Assembly: GCA_963797535.1 (NCBI GenBank)
Contig: CAWCPQ010000001.1
Span: 1,178,001-1,242,000 of the forward strand
From: JAWWOL01 sp963797535
GTDB taxonomy: Bacteria > Actinomycetota > Actinomycetes > JAWWOL01
Reading direction: 5' to 3'
DNA length: 64,000 nucleotides
How positions within the stretch are numbered: the stretch's first letter is position 1; each line of letters opens with the position of its first letter. A program made the translations under genes and the position numbers. The notes under the pieces were generated by a model. The model did not search any database, was not told the origin of the DNA, and worked only from the letters and a program-made list of their open reading frames with translations. Below are positions 1-8,345 of this stretch, in pieces.

Positions 1-28
1 CCGCGTCGCATGGTGTGGTCTCGCCCAC

Positions 29-169
29 TGTATGAGTTGCTGCAGAGCTGCTGCGCGGATGCCCGCAACTCAGGAGCTGCGGCAGAGCTGCTGCGCCGGA
101 TGCCCGCAGCTCAGGAGCTGCTGCAGAGGTGCTGGCACCTATGCCCGCAACTCATCAGCAGGTCATACG
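29..169 (+). repeat. 41-bp-unit intergenic repeat element, copy 1
   Basis: Three tandem units begin at 61, 102 and 143, exactly 41 bases apart, each opening with GCCCGCARCTCA; a partial unit precedes them from 31. The outer ends are inverted relative to each other: TGTATGAGTTGCTGC at the left and GCAGGTCATACG at the right. Each full unit holds a small self-complementary core (GCAACTCAGGAGCTGC). The right end stops about 3 bases past the stop codon of the cyclase gene. A second copy lies at 17938-18068 in the opposite orientation. No convincing gene is encoded. It could act as a 3'-end RNA structure or be a non-autonomous mobile repeat; neither is shown. Confidence 0.75.
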
Positions 170-171
170 TG

Positions 172-828
172 TTACAGGCGCAGCGCAACCGCCCGGCACG
201 GCGCACCATCCGCGTCGGTCAGCCTGAGCGGCAGCACGCTCAGGAGGTACGGGCCGGTGCCCAGATCCTCGAGCCCACAGAGGTTCTCGACGATCACGCC
301 GTCGACCGCAGCGATCAGCCGGTGGGACGCGAACCCGTCAGCCGGCGCCCGGTCGAAGCGGGTCTCGTCAAGGTTGGGCGCGTCCAGGGCGAAGGTACGG
401 ACCCCATGCTCGAGCGCCCGAGCACAGGCGGAGGACTCCAGGTAGGGGTGGTCGAAGTAGGCGTCCGTGCCCCGACGATCCGACCAGCCGGTCCACAGCA
501 CCAGCGCAGCGTCCGGGCCGAGCCGGGACTCCAGCGGTGCCAGAAGATTCCAGCCGATCACCGACCGGGGCGGCATGCCTCGTACATCCAGCACTACGAG
601 CCGGCAGACGAAGCGTTCGAGCGGCAGCTGGTCGATCCGCAGACCGTCCTCGGCGAAGTGCCAGGGCGCGTCGACGTGGGTGCCGGTCTGCGAACCCATC
701 GAGATCTGCTGTACGTGGAATCCCTCGCCGGCAATGGTCGTCGCCGGCGACGAGACGAATACCGGGTCACCGGGATAGACCTGCGTCGAGGCGTCGAGCG
801 GGATCGAAAGGTCGACGACCTCAACCAC
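172..828 (-). CDS. cyclase family protein (kynurenine formamidase-like)
   Basis: 218 aa, the usual size for the cyclase/arylformamidase fold (PF04199), metal-dependent hydrolases acting on cyclic or N-formyl amides. The family signature is visible near the N-terminus: DLSIPLDASTQVYPGDP, then GSQTGTHVDAPWHF, whose His and Asp are the usual metal ligands. The GTG start at 828 was chosen because it gives the family N-terminus (VVEVVDLSIPL) and overlaps the upstream agmatinase gene by 8 bases, suggesting translational coupling. It is the last gene of a four-gene minus-strand operon. The true substrate is unknown; the neighbours suggest hydrolysis of a cyclic or amide nitrogen compound rather than tryptophan breakdown, since no kyn genes are nearby. 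Confidence 0.85.
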   Translation of the reverse strand: MVEVVDLSIPLDASTQVYPGDPVFVSSPATTIAGEGFHVQQISMGSQTGTHVDAPWHFAEDGLRIDQLPLERFVCRLVVLDVRGMPPRSVIGWNLLAPLESRLGPDAALVLWTGWSDRRGTDAYFDHPYLESSACARALEHGVRTFALDAPNLDETRFDRAPADGFASHRLIAAVDGVIVENLCGLEDLGTGPYLLSVLPLRLTDADGAPCRAVALRL

Positions 829-1789
829 GAGATGCCTGCAGCGCAAGCAGAGCCAGGAACTCGTACGCCACGTTGGCGCCGGCCAAAGCGGTGAGCTCTG
901 CGTGGTCATAGGCCGGGGCGACCTCGACTACGTCACCGCCGACGAGATGAAGCCCGTCGAGGCCGCGCAGGATCATCTGCAGCTCACGGGTGGTCAGGCC
1001 ACCGGGCTCGGGAGTGCCGGTTCCGGGCGCGTGCGCGGGGTCGAGCACGTCGATGTCGACGCTGAGATAGACCGGGCGGCTTCCCACCCGCTCGCGAATC
1101 CGGTCGACGGCAGCATCCGGCCCGTGCCGTGCTACCTCCATCGTGGTGATCGCGGCGAAGCCCAGATCGCGGTCGCTGTCCAGGTCGGTCTGGGCGTAGA
1201 GCGGGCCGCGAATGCCTACGTGCGCTGAAGACTCGAGCGCCAGCAGTCCTTCCTCGGTCGCCCGGCGAAACGGCGTCCCGTGGGTGTACGGCGCGCCGAA
1301 GTAGGTGTCCCAGGTGTCCAGGTGCGCGTCGAAGTGCACCAGTGCGATCGGCCCGTGCTGAGCATGCAGCGCCCGTAGCAGCGGCAGCGCGATGGTGTGG
1401 TCGCCGCCCAGGGTGACGATCATGTCCGCCCTGGTCAGCAACGACCTGGCGGCCTTCTCGATCGTCTCGACCGCCTCGAGCAGGTTGAACGGGTTGACCC
1501 CGATGTCGCCGGCGTCGGCGACCTGGTGCACCTCCCATGGGTGCACGTCGAGCTGAGGGTGGAACGGACGCAGCAGCTTGGAGCCGGCTCGCAGAGCCTG
1601 GGGGCCGAAGCGGGCGCCCGGCCGGTAGGTCGTACCACTGTCGAACGGCACCCCGAGGATTGCGACAGCTGCGCGGCTGACCTGGTCCAGCCGCGGCAGC
1701 CGGGCGAAGGTGTCCGGGCCGGCGAAGCGCGGGACCTCGAGGCCGGCCGGGGGGCCGATCGGCGTGGTGGGGTCGCGCGGCTCGGTCAC
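821..1789 (-). CDS. speB: agmatinase/guanidino-acid ureohydrolase
   Basis: 322 aa, arginase/agmatinase family, which cleaves a guanidino group to urea and an amine using two Mn ions. Metal-binding motifs are all present: LGGDHT, HFDAHLDTWD, and SVDIDVLDPAHAPGTGTPEPGG split over the C-terminal half. The GTG at 1789 overlaps the stop of the upstream ligase gene as GTGA (4 bases), so it is preferred over a start further upstream inside that gene. It sits between the glutamine-synthetase-like gene and the cyclase in one operon. Specificity could be agmatine, guanidinobutyrate, guanidinopropionate or another guanidino acid; sequence alone does not decide, so the symbol is a family label only. Confidence 0.88.
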   Translation of the reverse strand: MTEPRDPTTPIGPPAGLEVPRFAGPDTFARLPRLDQVSRAAVAILGVPFDSGTTYRPGARFGPQALRAGSKLLRPFHPQLDVHPWEVHQVADAGDIGVNPFNLLEAVETIEKAARSLLTRADMIVTLGGDHTIALPLLRALHAQHGPIALVHFDAHLDTWDTYFGAPYTHGTPFRRATEEGLLALESSAHVGIRGPLYAQTDLDSDRDLGFAAITTMEVARHGPDAAVDRIRERVGSRPVYLSVDIDVLDPAHAPGTGTPEPGGLTTRELQMILRGLDGLHLVGGDVVEVAPAYDHAELTALAGANVAYEFLALLALQASRG

Positions 1790-3168
1790 AGGTCGAGCAG
1801 GTAGCGCCGGCGCTCCCAGTCGGTGACCTGGGCGTGGTAGTCGTCCCACTCGTTGCGACGCATCTCGGCGTACTCCTTCACGAACTGCGGTGCAAAGACC
1901 TCGTGCACCAGCGGGTCGGCCTCGAAGGCCTCGATGCCTTCCAGCAGGTTACGCGGGAGCGGTACGGCGGCGGAATCCCCCTGAGCCTTGCCGACCCAGT
2001 CGTACGTCGCGGACCCGACCGGCTCGCCGGGGTCGAGGGACTCGGCAATGCCCTCGAGCCCGGCGGCGAGCATCAGGGCGGAGGTGAGGTAGGTGTTGGC
2101 GGCGGAGTCGACACCGCGGTTCTCCACGGCGGGGCGGTTGGCCGGCAGGCGCAGCATGCAGGACCGGTTGTTGTAGCCGTACGCAGCGAACATGGGCGCC
2201 CACGAGATCGACCCGTCGCCCAGCCGAGGGGCAAGTCGCTTGTACGAGTTGACCGTCGGCGTCGCCAGCGCGGCGAGTGACCGGGCGTGCCTCATGATCC
2301 CGGCGACGAAGGCGTAGGCGGTCTTGCTCCAGCCCTCGCCGCTGGGGTCGTCGGCGTCCCGGAACAGGTTGTTGCCGGTCTCGAGGTCCTCCAGGCTCAT
2401 GTTGTAGTGGTGACCCGAGCCCCAGCCACCGGTCGTCGGCTTCGGCATGAACGTCGCCGTCAGTCCGCACTGCTTCGCGATCTGCCGTGCCATCAAGCGG
2501 AACAGCGTGATCTTGTCGGCCATCGCCAGTGCTTCGTCGTAGGCAAAGTCGAACTCGAACTGCCCATCGCCGCCCTCGTGGTCGAACGAGAACACGCCGT
2601 ACCCCAAGGTCTGCATCGCCGTGACCATCCGGTCGAGGAACGGCATCGCGTCCATGGTCGACTCGAGGTCGTAGGCCGGCGTCGGGCGCATGGTTCCGCT
2701 GGTGGCCATGGGCACCAGCGGCGCGCTCGGGTCGGTGACCTCCTGGAAGACGTAGAACTCGGTCTCGACACCGAGGTTGAACCGAAGACCCTGATCGGCA
2801 GCGACGGCCAGCTGCTTCTTCAGGATCGACCGGGGACACAGCGCCCACGGCTCCCGGCCGCCCCAGGACATGTCGGCTGACATCCAGGCGAACCGCGGGT
2901 CCCACGGAAGCACCTGCAGCGTCGAGGGATCCGGCATGGCGACGATCTCATCCTCGTACGGATTCATCGCGCCGAGGCCGCCCATCCCTCGCGGCGTGTA
3001 GCGCTCCGAACCGGCCAGCAGGTTAGGTAGGTGGTCGATCGGCACCATCTTGGACTTGGTCCGGCCCATCACGTCGACCCAGCCGCCGGAGACGTAGCGG
3101 ACGCCGTCCTCGTGCAGCTGCTTGGCCCACCGGGCATGCTCGTCGGTGAGAGGGTTGACAGTGTCCAT
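1786..3168 (-). CDS. type III glutamine-synthetase-like gamma-glutamyl ligase
   Basis: 460 aa, glutamine synthetase superfamily, closest in style to the GlnT/type III glutamate-ammonia ligase or gamma-glutamylmethylamide synthetase group. An N-terminal beta-grasp part (GGWVDVMGRTKSKMVPIDHL) is followed by the catalytic part with GVETEFYVF, DHEGGDGQFEFDF, MPKPTTGGWGSGHHYNMS (the metal/ATP-binding Glu and His cluster) and the NRSCMLRLP arginine region. The ATG at 3168 is preceded by GGAGGACTC. It lies 21 bases after the creatininase-type gene and overlaps the agmatinase gene by 4 bases. Such enzymes often attach glutamate to an amine instead of ammonia; here the likely acceptor is the amine released by the ureohydrolase, which is inference. 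Confidence 0.85.
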   Translation of the reverse strand: MDTVNPLTDEHARWAKQLHEDGVRYVSGGWVDVMGRTKSKMVPIDHLPNLLAGSERYTPRGMGGLGAMNPYEDEIVAMPDPSTLQVLPWDPRFAWMSADMSWGGREPWALCPRSILKKQLAVAADQGLRFNLGVETEFYVFQEVTDPSAPLVPMATSGTMRPTPAYDLESTMDAMPFLDRMVTAMQTLGYGVFSFDHEGGDGQFEFDFAYDEALAMADKITLFRLMARQIAKQCGLTATFMPKPTTGGWGSGHHYNMSLEDLETGNNLFRDADDPSGEGWSKTAYAFVAGIMRHARSLAALATPTVNSYKRLAPRLGDGSISWAPMFAAYGYNNRSCMLRLPANRPAVENRGVDSAANTYLTSALMLAAGLEGIAESLDPGEPVGSATYDWVGKAQGDSAAVPLPRNLLEGIEAFEADPLVHEVFAPQFVKEYAEMRRNEWDDYHAQVTDWERRRYLLDL

Positions 3169-3189
3169 GGTGGCGAGTCCTCCTGCTGT

Positions 3190-3972
3190 CTAGGCGAAGT
3201 AGGTGGGTACGGGTGCGACGCCGAGCGGCGGTTCCTCGGTCCGACCGCGGACCACCCGCTCGGCGACGGCGTCGGCGATGCGCGCGAGCAGCGCGCATCC
3301 GAGCTCGGGCGTGGCCTCGGACGGCCGGCCGGTCACGCCGTTCTTCGACAGCGCCGGCGCGGTGTAGCGGAAGACCAAGCCGTGAGTGCGGTCCTCGTCG
3401 TCGGCGTCGGCGATGCGGTCGGCGTGCACCAGCTCCGGAGCAACGGCCATCACCAGCGAGGTCTCCGCACGGTTGGCATGAATGTCAGCACCGTCGGCCG
3501 TCGCCTCCGCGGTGACCCGGGCGTCGCAGGCCCACCAGTCGACGGTGCCGACCCGCAGCTCGGGGTGATGCAGGCGCAGGACGTCCGTCGCGATGCCGAT
3601 GGTGGAGGTGTTGCCCAGGTGCGCGTTGACGAACAGCAGCCGGCGGACGCCGGACATCGCGGCCCACAGGGCGTACTGCCGGATCACCTCGGCCAACAGG
3701 TCCGGCGACAAGGACAGCGTTCCCGGCAGCTCGGTGCCGTGGCCGTACGAGACGCCCACGGGCATCGCCGGCAGCACAAGGGCTCCGGTCCGAGCGGACG
3801 CCTCGTCGCAGATCGCCTGTGCGATCAAGGTGTCGGTGCCGACCGGCAGGTGCGGGCCATGCTGCTCGGTCGCGCCCACGGGCACGAGGCCGACGGCGTG
3901 TTCGGCAGCCCTGTCACCGGGGCCGGCGCTGACCCGGATCTCGGGCCAGGCCAGGTCTGCCCAGCGGGTCAA
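3190..3972 (-). CDS. creatininase family amidohydrolase
   Basis: 260 aa, creatininase superfamily (PF02633), metal-dependent cyclic-amide hydrolases. Signature metal-binding stretches are present: PVGATEQHGPHLPVGTD near residue 32, SYGHGTELPGTLSLSP, and FVNAHLGN in place of the common NGHGGN. The only start that keeps the family N-terminus (TRWADLAWPEIR) is a TTG at 3972. It is the first gene of the operon with the ligase, agmatinase and cyclase. Known members act on creatinine or formamides, or cleave a peptide in mycofactocin maturation; no mycofactocin genes are present, so the operon context favours a small cyclic guanidino or amide substrate. Confidence 0.82.
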   Translation of the reverse strand: MTRWADLAWPEIRVSAGPGDRAAEHAVGLVPVGATEQHGPHLPVGTDTLIAQAICDEASARTGALVLPAMPVGVSYGHGTELPGTLSLSPDLLAEVIRQYALWAAMSGVRRLLFVNAHLGNTSTIGIATDVLRLHHPELRVGTVDWWACDARVTAEATADGADIHANRAETSLVMAVAPELVHADRIADADDEDRTHGLVFRYTAPALSKNGVTGRPSEATPELGCALLARIADAVAERVVRGRTEEPPLGVAPVPTYFA

Positions 3973-4046
3973 CGGTCACTCGATTGCATACAAGACAGAC
4001 TGGGCCGCCCTGATGTCCGGCAAGGATCCGCCGGATTACCCCGGCG

Positions 4047-5441
4047 TTAACCGGCTCGGGACCTGGCTGCCCGCCGGCGTGCCGCGTCCAGGCAGTGGCG
4101 AACGACTTTCGCGTGCGGCAGGTCGGGCAACGCCAGAGCCCGCGCCGCATCCGCAAGGCACTGCAGCAGGTGTCGTTGAGTCTGCGTCGGCCCGCAGATC
4201 ACCTGAGGTCACCAGTGCCAAGACCGGTGTACCGGCGAGCAGACACCTCCACCGGGCGGGCTGTCCCCTGGCCCGGTCAGCGCTTCAAGGTGCAGCAGCA
4301 GGGACTGAGTCGGAAATTGCTCGTCGATGATGTGGCGAAGCTCAGCCACCTCGTCGGCGGCCAGGTCGGCGAGCTCGGGACGTACACCATCGCAAAGGTC
4401 GTTACCGAACCAGAACCGGCTCATCGAGCCAGCGGCCAAGGCGGTCCGGATCGGAGCGAGTGCACTGGTCGAACACCTCGGCGGGCAGGACATCGATCAC
4501 GACCGCCGCCATGTAGGCGGCCGACAGCAACGGTCCCGAACTGCCGAGCCAACACGTCGGCTGCGGCGTTGCCCGCCGGCGGTACCGAGGCGCTCACCCG
4601 CGCTCCGCGCAAACCCCTGCCTGACCCGACGCTCACTGGTTCGCTTTCGAGCATCGGCGTAGGCAGCCTTGCGGGCAGCAGCCGAACATTCCTGGAGTCC
4701 GACCGTCCTGGCGCAAGCGTCGATGGCGCCAAGAACCATGGCCGACGGCATCGGTCCGGCCAAGCCCAAACCCAGGTCGAGCAGCACCATGTGCTCCATC
4801 TGCTCCAGGTCAGCAGCTTCGACCGCGGCACGCAGTGCCAGCACGAGCGGCGTGGCCGGCCCGAACTGCTGATCCGCGTTGGCGTTGTACGGCTTGCCAG
4901 GAAGCGCAGAAGCCGTGGGTCGAGCGCCGTAGCCGGCCGGTGAGCGCATGGACCCCACCGTCCGTCCAACGGCGGATCTCATCGAGGGCCGTCGCATCGG
5001 GCTCCGCCGCTTTCCGTAGTTCGTCGCGGACGAGCGAATAGAACGGATAGGCATGACCGCGGAGCCCGCGGCCGCCAAGGGTGCCCGGGCTGCAGCCGAT
5101 CGATGGGGTTTACTGCGGTGAAACAACGCCAAGCTGAGCCCAACATCCATCGCCTGCGGCCAGTGCATGCCCGGCTGCAGCCGCCCCTCGATCATCTGGG
5201 CGGCCCAATGATCAAGAATCAATTGGCCGCGGTCGGAGTCATGCAGAAGAAACTCAGCGTCCGGGTCACTGCCGTCGCTCGGGCCGTCCGAGAGCAGCAG
5301 CTCCGGCAGCCCGCGGGCATGCAGCCCCACGGTGTAGGAGTAGTGCGGCAACGTCCAGTCCGCCTGGTCCTCACCTCCGTGGACGCAGACAACCGTCCAA
5401 TCCGTAGTCGGCGGCTGCGTCGGCAAGTGAAAGTAAGGCAT
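4047..5441 (-). pseudogene. multiply frameshifted DUF4262-type gene
   Basis: The ATG at 5441 opens an intact N-terminal segment (YSYTVGLHARGLPELLL) that matches DUF4262 proteins. Protein-like sequence then jumps frame repeatedly on the same strand: HAYPFYSLVRDELRKAAEPD around 5060-5000, YNANADQQFGPATPLV around 4890-4850 back in the first frame, AAYMAAVVIDVLPAEVF around 4515-4460, FWFGNDLCDGVRPELADL around 4410-4360, and QTQRHLLQCLADAARALALP followed by a natural-looking basic end and TAA at 4047-4049. Each piece looks coding, and no single frame carries them all. This fits decay by several small indels. It may be two adjacent dead genes. The C-terminal part is not a family I recognise. Confidence 0.6.
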
Positions 5442-5489
5442 TGCCCCATCGTGTCGACCCGGCGGATCAGGCCCACGAACAATTCTGAC

Positions 5490-5533
5490 CCCTGTGGACA
5501 ACTGGCTTCCGCGGAAGCCGGTTGTCCACAGGG
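5490..5533. promoter_or_regulatory. 44-bp palindrome with two inverted DnaA-box-like sequences
   Basis: The two 22-base arms match at 21 of 22 positions with no spacer. They carry TGTGGACAA at 5493-5501 and its inverse TTGTCCACA at 5522-5530, identical to the actinobacterial DnaA-box consensus as I know it. It lies between the start of the broken DUF4262 locus (minus) and treZ (plus), in a divergent promoter region. Possible roles are DnaA titration or regulation, a cruciform, or a mobile extragenic palindrome. A weaker relative is at 28154-28176. Confidence 0.7.
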
Positions 5534-5566
5534 TTCGACCGGTCCGGGGCGTGGAAGGCTGGTGGC

Positions 5567-7312
5567 ATGAGCGATCTTCGGGTCTGGGCGCCCTATGCCG
5601 CGCGGGTCGAGGTGCAGACGGCTGACCAACGCCACCCCCTGCAGCGAGCCGGCGGCGGGTGGTGGAACGCCACGATCCTGACCATGTCCCCCGGCGACGA
5701 CTACACGTACATCCTCGACGGAGGCCGACCCCTGCCCGACCCACGTTCCGCCTGGCAGCCGCACGGCGTACACGGCCCGAGCCGTCTCGTGGACCACGAC
5801 GCGTTCCCCTGGACCGACCAGCAGTGGCGGGGAGACCCGATCCACGGCAGCGTCGTGTACGAGCTGCACGTCGGCACCTTCACGCCCGAGGGCACCTTCG
5901 ACGCCGTCATCGACCGGCTCGACCATCTCGTCCACCTCGGGGTCGACATCGTGGAGCTGATGCCGGCCAATGCTTTCCCCGGCCGCTGGGGATGGGGCTA
6001 CGACGGCGTCGCGCTCTACGCCCCGCACGACCCGTACGGCGGCCCGGACGGTTTGAAACGGCTGGTCGATGCCTGCCACGGCCGGGGGCTCGGCGTCGTC
6101 ATGGACGTCGTCTACAACCACCTCGGGCCCTCGGGCAACTACCTGGCTCAGTACGGGCCCTACTTCACCCACAAGCACCGGACTCCGTGGGGCGACGCGG
6201 TCAACTACGACGACGCCGGGTCGGACGAGGTACGCCGGTTCGTCTTCGACAACGCGGCGATGTGGCTGCGCGACTACCACTGCGATGGCCTCCGCCTCGA
6301 CGCCATCCACGCGATCGTCGACACCTCCGCCACTCACGTGCTGGCCGAGCTTTCCCTTGAGGTGGAGGCGTTGTCCGCTCAGCTCGGCCGCACCCTGTTC
6401 GTCATCGCGGAGAGCGACCTGAACGACCCCCGAGTGGTGATCTCCCGTGATGCCAACGGTTATGGCATCGACGCCCAGTGGTCCGACGACTTCCACCACG
6501 CGCTGCACGCCGTGCTCACCGGCGAGAACGAGGGCTACTACTCCGATTTCGGCACTCTCGCTGACGTGGCCGCCGCGCTGTCCGAGGGATTCGTCCACGG
6601 CGGCCGCTACTCCGCGCACCGGGACCGACGCCATGGTGCCCCGTACGGCGACCTGCCCGGCACTCGGCTGCTCGGCTACCTGCAGAACCACGACCAGGTG
6701 GGCAACCGTGCCGCCGGCAGCCGGCTCGCGAGTCAGCTCTCCCAGGGGCTGCTGCAGATCGGTGCGACGCTCGTGCTGACGAGTCCCTTCACCCCGATGC
6801 TGTTCATGGGTGAGGAATGGGGAGCGAGCACTCCGTGGCAGTACTTCACCGACCACGACGACCCCGAGCTGGCTCAGTCGGTGAGCGACGGCCGGCGACG
6901 GGAGTTCGTCAAGTTCGGCTGGAACCCCACCGACGTGCCCGACCCGCAGGACCCGGCCACGTTCGAGCGCTCGCGACTGGACTGGCTCGAGCGGGACAAG
7001 GACGACAACGCTGTCCTGCTCGCGTACTACCAGCGACTGATCCGGCTGCGGCGCACCGAACCCGACCTGACCGACCCGACGCTGTCCGAAGTGACCGTCG
7101 TCTACGACGAGGATCACCGCTGGATTGCCGTACGCCGCGGCAGTCTCGTCGTCCTCGCCAACCTGGCCCCCGTGGAGCAACGCCTGCCGACACCCGCGCC
7201 CGTAGTCGATGTACTCCTGTCCAGCACTGAAGGCTTCATGTTCGACTCCGACACGGTGACGGTGCCCGCAGAGTCAGCAGCGATCGCCCGGATGGCCACC
7301 GGAGCCGCATGA
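5567..7312 (+). CDS. treZ: malto-oligosyltrehalose trehalohydrolase
   Basis: 581 aa, the normal length for TreZ (GH13 family). It cleaves maltooligosyl trehalose to free trehalose in the cytoplasm, the last step of the TreX-TreY-TreZ route. An N-terminal beta-sandwich (DLRVWAPYAARVEV) is followed by the TIM barrel with ELHVGTFTPEGTF and MDVVYNHLGPSGNY. Catalytic residues are Asp245 in DGLRLDAIHAI, Glu282 in VIAESDLND and Asp376 in LQNHDQVGN. The ATG at 5567 has GGAAGG upstream. Usually treX and treY sit beside it, but here the upstream neighbour is a broken gene and the downstream one a RibD-like gene, so the partners must lie elsewhere or be lost. Confidence 0.92.
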   Translation: MSDLRVWAPYAARVEVQTADQRHPLQRAGGGWWNATILTMSPGDDYTYILDGGRPLPDPRSAWQPHGVHGPSRLVDHDAFPWTDQQWRGDPIHGSVVYELHVGTFTPEGTFDAVIDRLDHLVHLGVDIVELMPANAFPGRWGWGYDGVALYAPHDPYGGPDGLKRLVDACHGRGLGVVMDVVYNHLGPSGNYLAQYGPYFTHKHRTPWGDAVNYDDAGSDEVRRFVFDNAAMWLRDYHCDGLRLDAIHAIVDTSATHVLAELSLEVEALSAQLGRTLFVIAESDLNDPRVVISRDANGYGIDAQWSDDFHHALHAVLTGENEGYYSDFGTLADVAAALSEGFVHGGRYSAHRDRRHGAPYGDLPGTRLLGYLQNHDQVGNRAAGSRLASQLSQGLLQIGATLVLTSPFTPMLFMGEEWGASTPWQYFTDHDDPELAQSVSDGRRREFVKFGWNPTDVPDPQDPATFERSRLDWLERDKDDNAVLLAYYQRLIRLRRTEPDLTDPTLSEVTVVYDEDHRWIAVRRGSLVVLANLAPVEQRLPTPAPVVDVLLSSTEGFMFDSDTVTVPAESAAIARMATGAA

Positions 7313-7330
7313 TCGTGGTTGGATGCGCCT

Positions 7331-8187
7331 GTGAACGCTGAAGACCTGGAGACCTGGTACGCCTATCCGCCGGACGTCGACCGCTGGCTGCGGGCCAACT
7401 TCGTCGTGTCCGTCGACGGATTCGTCTCCCTGAACGGGTTGTCCGAGCCGCTGTCCGGTGCGGCCGACAAGCGCGCGTTCGGCATGCTGCGGGCGCTCAG
7501 CGACGTCGTACTCGTGGGGGCTGCGACCGCACGGGCCGAGAACTACCGACCGGTGCAGATCGGCGCCGCGCGTGCCGAGATCCGCGCCCGGCACGGGTTG
7601 TCTCCTGTACCACCGATCGCGGTGATCACCCGGTCGCTCGACCTCGACCTCGATGGTCCGCTGTTCGCCGAAGCCGTCGCACCGACGATCGTGGTGACGA
7701 CCTCTGAGGCGGCCACCGACCTGCTGGCCGCAGCCAGGCAGGTCGCCGATGTGATCGTCCATCCCGGAGACCTCGACTTCGTCCTGCTGCTCAACCAGCT
7801 CGCCTCGCGCGGCATGCGGCGCGTGCTCTGCGAGGGTGGCCCGAGCGTCCTGGCGGACCTGCTGGCCCTCGGCCTTGTCGACGAGCTGTGTCTGACGTCG
7901 AGCCCTGTGCTCGTGGGTGGCGCGACCGAACGACGGCTGATCGGCACCCTGGCCGAACCGTTGCAGCTCACCCTCGGGGCAGGTCGCGCGAAGACGAGGA
8001 CTTCACGTTCAGCCGCTACCTGGTCAGCGTTAACTACGGGAAGACGCGCGGTTGCACGCTGCTCGCTGGTTCGACATGTCTGCCACCAATTCGCTGGGCC
8101 TGGTCCGACGAATACCCGAAGGACGGGCTACCGAACTGGACGACATTCGGATCGTGGGAGAACTTTCGCAGCTGCTCTCGCGCCTAG
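7331..8187 (+). pseudogene. RibD-C/dihydrofolate-reductase-like protein, frameshifted at its end
   Basis: From the GTG at 7331 about 215 residues read as a RibD C-terminal-domain reductase (PF01872): NFVVSVDGFVSLNGLSEPLS, DVVLVGAATARAENYRP, and the pair VLCEGGPSVLADLLALGLVDELCLT split mid-way, followed by SSPVLVGGATERRL. The family should end shortly after LTLG with a strand like EDEDFTFSRYLV. That sequence is present but in the next frame from about 7978, so a one-base indel has separated it; no stop follows for 50 more codons. The catalytic domain itself is complete, so a product with an altered tail might still fold. It begins 18 bases after treZ and may be co-transcribed with it. Confidence 0.7.
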
Positions 8188-8330
8188 GACACCGGCCGAT
8201 CAAGCTGCCGGTGACTTCGTCCGGCGCATCGTCGATGGCGAGATCGTCATCGTGTCCGCCGCTGCCCCATCCCGCACGGATCGACCGGTCCGGTCAAGAA
8301 CGGCGTCCGTGTCCGCCGAACAGATAGGGT
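8076..8330 (+). pseudogene. fragment of unrecognised gene
   Basis: An ATG at 8076 opens a protein-like N-terminus (MSATNSLGLVRRIPEGRATE, then LDDIRIVGELSQLLSRLGHR). At about 8200 the coding character moves to another frame, DQAAGDFVRRIVDGEIVIVS, after which it fades before the SWIM gene starts at 8346. No ribosome binding site is obvious. It overlaps the shifted tail of the RibD-like gene. I recognise no family. It looks like one more small gene broken by an indel in this decayed stretch. Confidence 0.35.
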
Positions 8331-8345
8331 GCCGTCACACTCAGA

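Noticed and set aside
29..169. Tandem 41-base repeats as a CRISPR array
   Set aside because: Units are directly adjacent with no unique spacers, and no cas gene is present.
3190..3972. Mycofactocin MftE
   Set aside because: Same superfamily, but no mftA, mftB, mftC or mftD genes are nearby.
5490..5533. Paired DnaA boxes as a replication origin
   Set aside because: Only two boxes, no AT-rich unwinding region and no dnaA, dnaN or gyrase genes nearby.
5219..7180. Long 653-aa open frame antisense to treZ
   Set aside because: It mirrors a GC-rich gene with clear catalytic motifs on the other strand and has no family features.
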